The notes beneath the pieces were generated by a model, which was given only the letters and a program-made list of their open reading frames with translations, ran no database searches and had not been told where the DNA came from. From Pictodentalium vernedei (taxonomy: Eukaryota > Mollusca > Scaphopoda > Dentaliida > Dentaliidae): 64,000 nt of DNA. Shown here piece by piece: positions 42,772-55,605 of the stretch (the first letter of the stretch is position 1; every line of letters starts with the position of its first letter). The stretch covers positions 208,031,262 to 208,095,261 of the forward strand of contig CM062292.1 of NCBI GenBank assembly GCA_031216915.1, read 5' to 3'. The position numbers were made by a program, and so were the translations under genes.

Positions 42772-43554
42772 AGACACATAAATATTAGTGAAATGGTGAT
42801 TCTAAGGAGGATAGAAAAGGAGGAGAGGAAAAGAATGTGTGACAGAATATTATCAGGGCTGTAACTTAAAATTTTTTAATGAAATTATGTTAAGTTACCT
42901 ATTTTCAAGGCAGCAGCCATTTTGTTGTCATTCTGATTATTTAGTTACACTGTTTTTTCAAGTGTTTTTCCTCTCTCCCTGTCCTTTAAGTTCCCCCTTG
43001 CTATTCTCCCATGCTTTTGGCATAGTTTCTGTAATTATTATTACTAAAATTTCTTGGGAGTTTTAGCTTAATAACAGAATGAATTCTGTTCTTTCCCCAT
43101 GTTTACGTCTTCACCTACGGGTGGTTAGGCGTTGTGTTCTGCATCTACCATCTGATGTTCTGCAGTTTCTTCCCTGGAAGTCTCTGTTTTGCATCAGATG
43201 GTGTATTTTTGGTAACTGATTTCGGGCCTGGGTGCCTGGAGTCTTATTTTAGCGTTTTTACACTCATTGTTTACATTTACAACAGCCCTCTGTGTGAGGG
43301 GGGGATTTCTAAATAATAATATCTTTATGTTATTTTAATCATAACTAGATACATTATTATTGTTCGTAAGTGTTGAATAAATTGTTTAAAATATTTTTAA
43401 AATTTTTGTCCACACTTAGGCTTGGGATCCATTGGGGCTCAACGTTACTTTTCAGAAACTTGGGCTGTTCTGAAAAAATATTTTTTCAAAATATTTTGAT
43501 TTCAATTATTTTTTCTATATTAATGGATCATATTATTATTATGTATTTGATTGC
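42772..43554 (+). other. DIRS leader (copy A)
   Basis: Stem-loops: AACAGAAT (43073-43080) / ATTCTGTT (43083-43090) and ACCATCTGATG (43147-43157) / CATCAGATGGT (43192-43202) enclosing CTTCC/GGAAG. A CACCTACGGGTGG hairpin lies near 43112. Noncoding. Confidence 0.7.
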
Positions 43555-43688
43555 CAGGGGTTAGTGCGAGTACCAGGACTTGTTTTCTTTTCTCATTGAA
43601 AGGATATTGATCAATTGTTTTAGGAGGAAGTCTTCCTCTGACCTTATTATCATTCTATATGTGGTCAGTGTACTCGCATTAACTCCTG
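43555..43688 (+). promoter_or_regulatory. Stem enclosing the gag start region (copy A)
   Basis: CAGGGGTTAGTGCGAGTAC (43555-43573) pairs over 19 bp, with two G-U pairs, with GTACTCGCATTAACTCCTG (43670-43688). The 96-base loop covers the gag N-terminal codons. Copy B has the same arms at 50138-50156 and 50253-50271. Copy C has a different sequence with the same pairing. Confidence 0.7.
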
Positions 43689-46610
43689 TTCTGTATCGTA
43701 TGATTTCGATGACAATATGGGAAGCGTATGTCACGGTATGTTGTTGGGGATTTGGACACTCCGGTCCTTTCCCCGCAGGGTCACTCTACTTTATCAATTT
43801 CTATTTCAGACGATCAAGATTAGGGTGATGTATCTGTGATGTCTTCCAACAGTGTGCCTCCGTCGTCACAATTAATGAAGGGCTAGCGGAAAAGTGCTCA
43901 TGTAATACGCCAATTGCCTAAGAGGACCCTAGTAGGTTCGACGGCCTTTGACGTCCGCTAGCTCGCCCGGTGTAGCGTCCATTCACCGAATGGTTCGGCA
44001 GCCGGGTTCGTCCGTTGCGGTCTAGAAGGAATTTTGGGGTGATGCGAGCACTATAAAATTAACTTAATGCACACCCAGTGACGGCGGATCGGAGGGAGAA
44101 CGGAGGAAGCCTTTTAGTCCGGTTCATAGCTCGTTCCGGTCCATCCGGACGGCAAGCGAGAGAGGCCCCTCTCTCGTTCAACAACATCTGGCCCCAGATG
44201 TTGTGGTACAAATGTGTTGTTAGCGGAGCATACGTCCGTCGCTCGGGACGCTCCGTTGTATAGGCAGTCCGCTGAGACTGCTAAGGCTTCCTCTTCTCAT
44301 CAGCGCACACGACCGCACCTTGGCTGCGTGACCGCCGATATATTACCAGCTTCGCCGATCAAGGATTCTTCGGCGACCAGGTCACACCATCCGGCAGCCA
44401 GGGATTCGAGACCGATGGACTCCGGACGTTCGCATAGGAAGTATGCGGGAGCCATCTGATGCGGAGCTGCCCTCGGCGAAGCACCGATAGACTGCGCCTC
44501 CGCAGGTCTCGACGCCGGACATTCTTGTGCACATAGCACAGCTTATCGCAGCATCCCAGCAGCCGACAGAAACGGTGTCGGATCGAGAATTATCCGACAG
44601 CGCTGGGTCGGTAGCCGGGGACTCGAGGCCTGCAGACTCCGGACGTTCGCATAGGAAGTGTGCGGGAGTCAACGTACACGGAGCTTCCAGCGGCAATGCA
44701 TCGTAAGTCCGCTACGGCACAGGCCTCGGGAACGGACGTGCTTTCCTTAATAGCACAGTTTATCGCAGCATCCCAGCATCAACTGAATCTGTCGCATATA
44801 TTTTATCCGACGATGCTGGGTCGGGACGCTCCGCGGAAGCGGGTACGGACGTCCGAAAGTTTCATCCGGTCCGACGGGATACCGAAAGGGATTCGGTGGA
44901 TTTCAAGCTTTCCCTTTCGGAACAACATATGCTGCGATGCCGGATAAGAAACTGATAGCGTCGGTGGACTTAGAAATTTTTGGTTCGGTTCAGGGACATC
45001 GTCCCTCAGTTCCGACATAATCCAATAATGTCACACAAACTTTCGAATTATTGAACGACGCTATATATATTATTATTTTATGCTTGCTATCCAAGCATTT
45101 CTGGTTTCTTGTTCGAAGAGTTATGGAGATGTCTTTCAAAAGTGTGCCTCTGTCGTCATAGTTAATGAAGAGTTAGCGGCAATAAGTGCTCATGGAATAT
45201 GTCTATCGCTTACGGAATGACATTCGCTAGCTCACCCGGTGTAGCATACATTCATCGAATGGTTCGGCTGCCGGGTTCGTCCGTTGCGGTCTAGGAAGGA
45301 GATTTGGGTGATGCGAGCACTTTAATTACTTTAGTACTCACCCAGTGACGGCAGATTGAGGACAGATCGGAGGAAGCCAACAACATAGGGGACCGCATGT
45401 TGTGGTTCAGATATTTTACATTCGGAGCATATGTCCGTTGCTCGGGACGCTCCGTTATATTGACAGTCCGAGAGACTGTCTTTAATGCTTCCTCATCCTC
45501 ACAGCAGGGCACACGACCGCACATTGGCTACGTGACCTCGAGTATCCGATCAGTTTCGGCATTCAGTGATTCCACAGCGAATAGGTCGCGCCATCCGGTA
45601 GCCAAGGGACACGAGGCCTATACACTCCGTTCGCTCGCATATTGGAAGTATGCACGGGGTAACGATCTCGGAGCTTCCTGCGGCAATGCATCGTAAGACC
45701 GCTGCTCCTCAGGCCTCGGTGACGGACGTGCTATCCGAGTTAGCACAGTTGTTTCGCAGCATCCCAGCAATTGACGGTTTCTCGGTCGAATCAGGAATTA
45801 TCCGACGGCGCTGGGTCGGTGCGGTCCGCGGTTGCATCAAGCTACGGACGACCGAACGCTTTATAGGGTCCGACAGGATGGCGAAAGGGATTCGAAAGAT
45901 TTCGAGTTTTCCCTTTAGTAGTATCGGAAGATGCCTTTCATATCTTCTGGCATTTCTTCCAGTGATTATTTTTCGGACTTCATTGCTGCGATCTTGGATA
46001 AGAGACTTATAGCGTCATTGGACTCGGATTTTTCGATCGGTACAGGGACTTTGTCCCTGACTTACCGACGCAGTCCAATATTGTCATTACAACATGTGTT
46101 TTATTTTTCGACGCTATATATTATATATATATATACAAGCCTGCTACTAAGCATGATAGTTTAGTTTCTTGTCCGCGTGGCTCATTTCTGCCATTTTATC
46201 TTTTTTACATATAGTTTATTTTGGCAGAGCAGGGCAAACCGAGAGTTCATATGCGTCTAGACGGTGTGATTAAAGACTGCATATATTCTTTTTCGCCGTT
46301 TATGTCTTTTCCAATTTCAATATTGGGAACGACATTATGTATAGTAGACTTAACTTAGACGCTTTATTATACGTAATCCGCCTTACTCAGGCGTTATCAT
46401 TACGTCTTCAAGAAAAGATTTACGGGATATTATTCTCAATGTAATTTCTTTTGAGGGCAGTATTTTGTTCACGTATAACTCCGCCCTTCAGTGGCTGATT
46501 GGAGTGTTTAGACGTGATGCAGCCCTAGCTACATCCACGCGTGGATAGTAGGTTAAGAACTCTCTCAGAGTCGCTTCGTTCTCGGAGGAGCTTCTCTTCG
46601 ACGGCAACTT
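43575..46610 (+). pseudogene. DIRS gag relic with internal duplication (copy A)
   Basis: Decayed gag. The landmark AAGTGTGCCTC plus GTCGTCA occurs at about 43848 and 45140, showing a tandem duplication with period about 1.29 kb. GERDS-like and SEQHM-like codons recur in broken frames. No frame longer than about 120 codons. It joins directly to the post-RT region. Confidence 0.65.
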
Positions 46611-47439
46611 TCCGGCAATCCATGAATTGCTTGGTTTATACATTCTCTTGTCTATCTACTGTTACAAGAGATTCAGACTGGGGCAAACATTCGGTGGTTG
46701 ACTCAGAGAGTGCCGCCGCAGTTGCCGGACCCTAGTGTGGCTGTTATGACGGTTGCCAGTCAAACAGATTGGGATATATACTGATCCCTACGGATTCGAA
46801 GTGCCAGGGTCTTTGGGTTCCGCAGTCTTTTAGCTATCAGTTTAACTTCCGCGGAATAATGTTTTTTAGGCTTGCTTTATGTCATTGCATGAACATTATT
46901 CAGAAATGCATGCCCAAATTCCTGTCCTTTAATTCGACAGTAGTGGCGTATCTCCGGAACCAGGGAGGCACTCTTTCGTTTCCGTTATTCAATTTAATGG
47001 AAAGAATCCGTCTGTTGGTTATAGTACACCAAGTTCAGTTTTGGTCCGTCATATTCGGGGTCGTCTGATTGTTTTATCGCACTCCCGTTCTCTTACGGGT
47101 CGCTTGTTGCTGTCAGAATGGACTCTCAACTAACAAGTATTTAATCAGATTTGCTATCTATGGGAGCGCCCAATGATGTTTTATTATGACACAGCTTGCT
47201 AATCAATTGCAGACGTATGTGTTGGCTTGTCCAGATCTCTGAGCTAATACTGTTAACGCTCTATTGATCTATAGGACGCAATGATAGGATACGCGTATCC
47301 TCCGGCGCTGTTGTTTTAGCAGGTATTGCTAAGATAAACAACCACAATACATTTCTGTTGATAGCATCTCTATCTTCACAGAGATCATGAGTAATTTACT
47401 CTCTTGTCTACTGTGGATCTTAACGTGAAATCTTCCTCT
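46611..47439 (+). pseudogene. DIRS RNase H and connection relic (copy A)
   Basis: The RT palm is absent. Sequence resumes at the CAAGAGATTCAGACTGGGGC landmark that follows RT in H, then RNase H codons (MTVASQTDW, with Asp changed to Val) and YPPALL-like connection, with many stops. Confidence 0.7.
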
Positions 47440-48530
47440 ATGTGAGGATCTTTTTTCACTGGGTAAATCGTGTCATCTTTATCACAACCAGCAAGGTCGC
47501 AACCTTCATGTATTCCGTTGTGTGGTCCGTATTGCATTGTAAGCACTGTACTGGACGAGCTTTGGACGCGATTTCTTACTATAGGAGATCCTCTTCTTCG
47601 CTATTCTATGCGACTAAAGTGGAGGCTCTTCCGTCGTGGTGTAGGGATCATTATGTTCATATGGTTGATCCCTCCATACTACTCATTGCTAGTTTTTAGT
47701 ATACTTGTTTCACAAGATCTACTGCAGCCTGTTGTTATTTAGGTTATAGGTTTATGTTACCTCATACCTATGCACTCTACGATAGTTTACAATTGAGTCT
47801 TTTGTCTCTTTATCTAAGTCAGTTAGTAACTTTTTGATAAATAGACTTAGAATCTTTAGATTAAATTCCTATACGGATTTTAACTTCGGTTCTTATTTAG
47901 CTAAGTAATCATTTGAGCCTCTGGAAACAGTAGTTTTCAAATTCTGACCTTTTAGACAGTAATTCTGTTGGTTTCTCTTTTACTGTAGAGTCAGTGAGTT
48001 TCATGCACTATCGATGGATGATTTTCACTTTCATAGTTTCGGAATCAATACTTCCGTTACTATTTAGGTTGGATTGTTGCATAAGAGTTAGGCTCCTATT
48101 ATCCGGAACCTATTATTTTAAGGTCCTTCCGTCTTCGTATGGGCATAGGCCTTTACTCTTTCCGGGTACAGTTTATGTATTTATAAACAGATATCTGTTT
48201 ATTACAAGGGCGTAAGCTTCTTCTGTCTTTGATGTCTAGTAGAAGGACGTTACGCTCCATTTTATTGTTAATCGATTCTATTAACTAGCGTACTGCTTAT
48301 GGTATATCATTGGCTTAGCAGTTGTGCTTAAGATTTCGGCTCTTGAAGTAAGAGTTCTTCTACTTCTTGGGCTTACATTAATAGTGTTGCTATTATAGAT
48401 TTTTGAAGGCTGCTCATTGCGCTCAGCCATCCATTCATGAATTTTATCTCAGAAATATCGAGTCCATTTCTGGAGGCCTCTATTGTTAGGTCTATTATCT
48501 ACTGCTCAGAATGTCATTCACTTAACAGTT
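47440..48530 (+). pseudogene. DIRS tyrosine recombinase relic (copy A)
   Basis: Recognisable only by nucleotide similarity to D and E (FTGR-like start near 47545, a CRVSEFHAL box near 47985-48010, an AHEVR-like box decayed to ALEVR). Stops in all frames. The same lesions are in B. Confidence 0.7.
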
Positions 48531-49104
48531 GCTACTATAGCTAGGTAGGCTGTCTGTTTCGGCAGTGTCTCCGTTCGGCTGCCCTCTTCGCTCTGGGCTA
48601 TTTGACCCAGAGCAAGAAAAAGGGGGGGGGAGGGTGTTCCCTTGGGTCACCTGTTTTTACTATGAAAACAAGGGGATACCTCCTCCGGAGTTAGTAATTC
48701 TGAGCTGTTATTGGGATGGTTGTTTAGTGAGAAGTTTAAGTTTATAAAATTCATTCAAGTCTTAGTTTTTAAAGTATAGCTTTTGAATATTGCATATGTC
48801 AACGGACATGATTATGCAATTCTCACACTCTTTTAGGAGTATAAGAGTCTCTATTCTCTAGACTTACTTTATTATTGGCTTACTTTAAAAATTATTAGTA
48901 TAAGGATTATTGGATATTAATAGAGTACATGGATGTATGAAGCTCAATTTTTGGAAGGTGTTGTATCTTTCTAATTTATCATAAATAAGAAAGATACATG
49001 TAAGGCCTATTACTTCTTTTCCCTACAGGGGATGACTCTATTTTATTTTATTGAGCGTATTCCATTTTGCTCTATGTCCTTGGCCCTCCAGCCTTTTTAC
49101 TATT
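48531..49104 (+). other. DIRS trailer (copy A)
   Basis: Hairpins GCTCTGGG (48590-48597) / CCCAGAGC (48606-48613) and GTATCTTTCT (48963-48972) / AGAAAGATAC (48988-48997), both perfect. A G-rich run follows the first hairpin. Confidence 0.75.
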
Positions 49105-49192
49105 CAGCTATGTCTGGGTCATTGGTACAGTATAAAAATGTTAAAAAATTTATAGTAATTTATATATTTTTTATACTTACCAATGACCCAGA
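49105..49192 (+). other. ICR of DIRS copy A
   Basis: 88 bp. 49105-49139 is the exact complement of the first 35 bases of A; 49140-49192 is the exact complement of the last 53. Together it is the inverse of the end-to-end junction of a circular copy, as known for DIRS elements. It fixes the element ends independently of insertion sites. Confidence 0.95.
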
Positions 49193-49266
49193 CGGGGATG
49201 GCCCTCCCAGGAGTTGGGAACTCTTGCCTCCCCGCTGAGTACATAGCGCTTACCAGGCACTGGTTA

Positions 49267-49495
49267 TTAGAATGATAAATGGCGCCAATTTCGGAACGTC
49301 CTGGACACTGCGCATGCGCAGTGGGGGCGAGGTGTGGAGGGCCTTTCAGGACATGTTTTCTTTAGTTTTAGATGCAAATTTTGGGGATTGGGGGGCAAAA
49401 TTTGTGTTTGGCCCTATATTTTAAGAGTTAGCACCAGCTATGTCTGGGTCATTGGTAAGTATAAAAAATATATAAATTACTATAAATTTTTTAAC
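49267..49495 (+). other. Right ITR of DIRS copy A
   Basis: Inverse of 42502-42771, plus an outer extension (AAGTATAAAAAATATATAAA to TTTTTTAAC) absent from the left ITR. Includes TTGGTAAGTATA, which fits a 5' splice-site consensus. Confidence 0.9.
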
Positions 49496-50137
49496 TTTCG
49501 AGGCAGCAGCCATTTTGTTGTCATTCTGATTATTTAGTTACACTGATTTTTTAGTGTTTTCCTCTCTCCCTGTCCTTTAAGTCCCCCCTTGCTATTCTCC
49601 CATGCTTTTGGCATAGTTTTTGTAATTATTATTACTAAATTTTCTTGGGAGTTTTAGCTGAATAACAGAATGAATTCTGTTCTTTTCCCCATGTTTACGT
49701 CTTCACCTACGGGTGGTTAGGCGTTGTGTTCTGCATCTTCCATCTGATGTTCTGCAGTTTCTTCCCTGGAAGTCTCTGTTTTGCATCAGATAGTGTATTT
49801 TTGGTAACTGATTCCGGGCCTGGGTGCCTGGAGTCTTATTTTAGTGTTTACATTCATTGTTTACATTTACAACAGCCCTCTGTGTGAGGGGGGGATTTCT
49901 GGAAAATAATATCTTGATGTTATTTTAATCATAACTAGATACATTATTATTGTTCGTAAGTGTTGAATAAATTGTTTAAAATATTTTTAAAATTTTTGTC
50001 CACACTTCGGCTTGGGATCCATTAACGTTACTTTTCAGAAACTTGGGCTGTTCTGAAAAAATATTTTTTCAAAATATTTTGATTTCAATTATTTTTTCTA
50101 TATTAATGGATCATATTATTATTATGTATTTTATTGC

Positions 50138-53110
50138 CAGGGGTTAGTGCGAGTACCAGGACTTGTTTTCTTTTCACATTGAAAGGATATTGATCAATAG
50201 TAATAAGAGGAAGTCTTCCTCTGACTTTATAATCATTCTATATGTGGTCAGTGTACTCGCATTAACTCCTGTTCTGTATCGTATGATTTCGATGACAATA
50301 TGGGAAGCGTATGTCACGGTATGTTAGGGGGGAATTGGACACTCCGGTCCTTTCCCCGCAGGGTCACTCTACTTTATCAATTTCTGTTTCAGACGATCAA
50401 GATTAGGGTGATGTATCTGTGATGTCTTCCAACAGTGTGCCTCCGTCGTCACAATTAATGAAGGGCTAGCGGAAAAGTGCTCATGTAAATACGCCAATTG
50501 CCTAAGAGGACCCTAGTAGGTTCGACGGCCTTTGACGTCCGCTAGCTCGCCCGGTGTAGCGTTCATTCACCGAATGGTTCGGCAGCCGGGTTCGTCCGTT
50601 GCGGTCTAGAAGGAATTTTGGGGTGATGCGAGCACTATAATTCAACCTAATGCACACCCAGTGATGGCGGATCGGAGGGAGAACGGAGGAAGCCTTTTAG
50701 TCCGGTTCATAGCTTGTTCCGGTCCATCCGGACGGCAAGCGAGAGAGGCCCCTCTCTCGTTCAACAACATCTGGCCCCAGATGTTGTGGTACAAAATGTT
50801 TCGCATTCGGAGCATACGTCCGTCGCTCGGGACGCTCCGACATATAGTCAGTCCGGAGTAGACTGTCAATAAGGCTTCCTCATTCTCATAGTTGCGCACA
50901 CGACCGCTCTTGGCTACGTGACCACGGATATCCAGTCAGCTTCACCAGTCAGAGATTCATCGGCGACCAGGTCACACCATCCGGTAGCCAGGAACACGAG
51001 GCCTGCAGACTCCGGACGTTCGCATAGGAAGTGTGCGGGAGTCAACGTACACGGAGCTTCCGGCGGCAATGCATCGTAAGACCGCTACTGCACAGGCCTC
51101 GGGAACGGACGTGCTTTCCTAAATAGCACAGTTTATCGCAGCATCCCAGCATCAACTGAATCTGTCGCATATTTTTTATCCGACGATGCTGGGTCGGGAC
51201 GCTCCGCGGAAGCGGGTACGGACGTCCGAAAATTTCATCCGGTCCGACGGGATACCGAAAGGGATTTGGAGGATTTCGAGCTTTCCCTTTCGGAACAACA
51301 TATGCTGTTGTGTATGTCATCTGACTTGGTCTTCTACAGCTTCTTTCGTCGGACCAGAATGCTGCGATGCCGGATAAGAAACTGATAGCGTCGGTGGACT
51401 TAGAAATTTTTGGTTCGGTTCAGGGACATCGTCCCTCAGTTCCGACATAGTCCAATAATGTCACACAAACTTTCGAATTATTGAACGACGCTATATATAT
51501 TATTATTTTATGCTTGCTATAACCAAGCATTTCTGGTTTCTTGTTCGCAAAGTTACGAAGATGTCTTTCAAAAGTGTGCCTCTGTCGTCATAGTTAATGA
51601 AGAGCTAGCGGCAATAAGTGCTCATGGAATATGTCTATCGCCTACGGAGTGACATTCGCTAGCTCACCCGGTGTAGCATACATTCATCGAATGGTTCGGC
51701 TGCCGGGTTTGTCCGTTGCGGTCTAGAAGGAGATTTGGGTGATGCGAGCACCTTAATTACTTTAGTACTCACCCAGTGACGGCAGATTGAGGACAGATCG
51801 GAGGAAGCCTGTTAGTCCGGTTCCTGGCTTGTCCAGGTCCGTCCGGGCTGTGAGCGAGAGAGGTCCCTCTCTCGTCCAACAACATAGGGGACCGTATGTT
51901 GTGGTTCAGATATTTTACATTCGGAGCATATGTCTGTCGGTCGGGACGCTCCGTTATATTGACAGTCCGAGAGACTGTCCTTAATGCTTCCTCATCCTCA
52001 CAGCAGGGCACACGACCGCACATTGGCTATGTGACCTCGAGTATCCGATCAGTTTCGTCATTCAGTGATTCCACGGCGAATAGGTCACGCCATCCGGTAG
52101 TCAAGGGACACGAGGCCTATACACTCCGTTCGCTCGCATATTGGTAGTATGCACGGGGTAACGATCACGGAGCTTCCAGCGGCAATGCATTGTAGGACCG
52201 CTTCTCCTCAGGCCTCAGTGACGGACGTGCTATCCGAGTTAGCACAGTTGTTTCGCAGCATCCCAGCAATTGACAGTTTCTTGGTCGAATCAGGAATTAT
52301 CCGACGGCGCTGGGTCGGTGCGGTCCGCGGTTGCATCAGGTACGGACGACCGAACGCTTATAGGGTCCGACAGGATGGCGAAAGGGATTCGAAAGATTTC
52401 GAGTTTTCCCTTTAGTAGTATCGGAAGCTGCCTTTCATATCTTGTGGCATTATCTTCCAGTGATTGTTATTTCGGACCTCATTGCTGCGATCTTGGATAA
52501 GAGACTTATAGCGTCATTGGACTCGGATTTTTTGATCGGTTCAGGGACATTGTCCCTGACTTACCGACGCAGTCCAATAATGTCATTACAACATGTGTTT
52601 TATTTTTCGACGCTTTATATACATACAAGCCTGCTACCAAGCATGATAGTTTGGTTTCTTGTCCGCGTTGCTCATTTCTGCCGTTTTATCATTTATACGA
52701 ATAGTTTATTTTGGCAGAGCAGGGCATACCGAGAGTTCATAGGCGTCTAGACGGTGTGGTTAAAGACTGGAAATATTCTTTTTCGCCGTTTATGTCTTTT
52801 CCAACTTCAATGTTGGAAACGACATTATGTATAGTAGACTTAACTTAGACGCTTTATCATACGTAATCCGCCTTACTGAGGCATTATCATTACGTCTTCA
52901 AGAAAAGATTTACGGGATATTATTCTCAATGTAATTTCTTTTGAGGGCAGTAGTTTGTTCACGTATAACTCCGCCCTTCAGTGGCTGATTGGAGTTGGTT
53001 AGACGTGACGCAGCCCTAGCTACATCCACACGCGTGGATAGTAAGGTTAAGAACTCTCTCAGAGTCGCTTCGTTCTCGGAGGGGCTTCTCTTCAACGGCA
53101 ACTTTTTGGC
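50138..53110 (+). pseudogene. DIRS gag relic (copy B)
   Basis: About 95% like A by eye, with the same internal duplication (landmarks near 50433 and 51573) and the same loss of frames. Small private indels, for example an extra segment near 51305-51360. Confidence 0.65.
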
Positions 53111-55025
53111 AATCCATGAATTGCTCGATTTACACGTTCTCTTGTCTATCTAGTGTTACAAGAGATTCAGACTGGGGCAAACATTCAATGGTTGACTCAG
53201 TGTGTGCCACCGCAGTTGCCGGACCCGAGTGTGGCTGTTATGACGGTTGCCAGTCAAACAGATTGGGATATAATACTGATCCCTACGGATTCGAAGTGCC
53301 AGGGTCTTTGGGTTCCGCAGTCGCTTAGCAACCAGTTTTCTTCCGCGGAATAATGTTTTTTAGGCTTGCTTTATGTCATTGCATGAACATTATTCAGAAA
53401 CGCATGCCCAAATCCTGTCCTTTAATTCGACAGTAGTGACATATCTCCGGAATCAGAGAGGCACTCTTTCGTTTCCGTTATTCAATTTAATGGAAAGAAT
53501 CCGTCTGTTGGTTATAGTACACCAAGTTCTGTTTTGGTCCGTCATATTCTGGGTCGTCTGATTGTTTTACCGGACTCCCGTTCACTTACGGGTCGCTTGT
53601 TGCTGTCAGAATGGACTCTCAACAAACAAGTATTCAATCAGATTTGCTATCTATGGGAGCGCCCAATGATGATTTATTTACGACACAGCTTGCTAATCAA
53701 TTGCAGACGTATGTGTTGGCTTGTCCAGATCTCGGAGCTAATGTTGTTAACGCTCTATTGATCTATAGGACGGAATGATAGGATACGCGTATCCTCCGGT
53801 GCTGTTGTTTCAGCAGGTATTGCTAAGATAAACAACCACAATACATTTCTGTTGATAGCATCTCTATCTTCACAGAGATCATGGGTAATTTACTCTCTTG
53901 TCTACTGTGGGTCTTAACGTGAAATCTTCCTCTATGTGAGGATCTTTTTTCACTGGGTAAATCGTGTCATCTTTATCACAACCCGCAAGGTCGCAACCTT
54001 CATGTATTCCGTTGTGTGGTCCGTATTGCATTGTAAGCATTGTACTGGACGAGCTTTGGACGCGATTTCTTACTATAGGAGATCCTCTTCTTCGCTATTC
54101 TATGAGGCTTAAGTGGAGGCTCTTCCATCGTTGGTGTAGGGATCATTATGTTCATATTGTTGATCCCTCCATTCTACTCATTGCAATTTTTTAGTATACT
54201 TGTTTCACAAGATCTACTGCAGCCTGTTATTATTAGGTTATAGGTTTATGTTTCCTCATACCTATGCACTCTACGATAGTTTACAATTGAGTCTTATGTC
54301 TCTTTATCTAAGTCAGTTAGTAACCTTTTGATAAATAGACTTAGAATCTTTAGATTAAATTCCTATATGGATTTTAACTTCGGTTCTTATTTAGCTAAGT
54401 AATCATTTGAGCCTCTGGAAACAGTAGTTTTCAAATTCTGACCTTTTAGACAGTAATTCTGTTGGTTTCTCTTTTACTGTAGAGTCAGTGAGTTTCATAC
54501 ACTATCGTTGGATGATTTTCACTTTCGTAGTTTCGGAATCACTACTTCCGTTACTATTTAGGTTGGATTTTTGCATAAGAGTTAGGCTCCTAATTTCCGG
54601 AACCTATTATTTTTAAGGTCCTTCCGTCTTCGTACGGGCATAGGCCTTTACTCTTTCTGGGTAGAGTTTATGTATTTATAAACAGATATCTGTTTATTAC
54701 TATGGGCGTAAGCTTCTTCTGTCTTTGATGCCTAGTAGAAGGATGTTACGCTCCATTCTATTGTTAATGGATTCTATTAACTATCGGTACTGCTTGTGGT
54801 ATATAATTGACTTAGCAGTTGTGCTTAAGATTTCGGCTCATGAAGTAAGAGTTCTTCTACATCTTGGGCTTACTTTAATAGTGTCGCTATTATAGATTTT
54901 TGAAGGCCGCTCATTGCGCTCAGCCATCCACATTCACGAATTTTTATCTCAGAAATATCGAGTCCATTTCTGGAGGCCTCTATTGTTAGGTCAATTATCT
55001 ACTGCTCAGAATGTCATTCACTTAA
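53111..55025 (+). pseudogene. DIRS RNase H and tyrosine recombinase relic (copy B)
   Basis: RNase H/connection (53111-53930) and YR (53960-55025) carry the same lesions as A: missing RT palm with the same junction, Asp to Val at MTVASQTDW, decayed first YR box. A box close to AHEVR remains near 54838. Confidence 0.7.
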
Positions 55026-55605
55026 CAGTTGCTACTATAGCTAGGTAGGCTGTCTGTTTCGGCAGTGTCTCCGTTCTGCTGCCCTCTTCGCTCTGGGCTA
55101 TTTGACCCAGGGCAAGAAAAAGGGGGGGGAGGGTGTTCCCTTGGGTCACCTGTTTTACTATGAAAACAAGGGGATACCTCCTTCGGAGTTAGTAATTCTG
55201 AGCGGTTATTGGGATGGTTGTTTAGTGAGAAGTTTAGGTTTTTAAAATTCATTCAAGTCTTAGTTTTTAAAGTATAGCCCTTGATTATTGCATATGTCAA
55301 CGGACATGATTATGCAATCCTCAGACACTTTTAGGAGTATAAGAGTCTCTATTCTCTAGACTTACTTTATTTATTGGCTTACTTTAAAAATTATTAGTAT
55401 AAGGATTATATTGGATATTAATAGAGTACATGGATGTATGAAGCTCAATTTTGGAAGGTGTTGTATCTTTCTAATTTATCATAAATAAGAAAGATACATG
55501 TAAGGCCTATTACTTCTTTTTCCCTACAGGGGATGACTCTATTTTATATTATTGAGCGTATTCCATTTTGCTCTATGTCCTTGGCCCTCCAGCATTTTTA
55601 CTATT

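Larger units (their letters stand above)
42502..49495 (+). mobile_element. DIRS copy A, innermost
   Basis: Complete-ended, 6994 bp. Left ITR 42502 to about 42771 and right ITR 49267-49495 match exactly over the variable CTCGCCCCCACTGCGC / GTGGGGGCGAG region. It is inserted in the B leader at CCTAT^TTTCGAGG; A's own leader shows the same site unfilled at 42902/42903. It has gag relics, no RT palm and a decayed YR. Confidence 0.93.
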
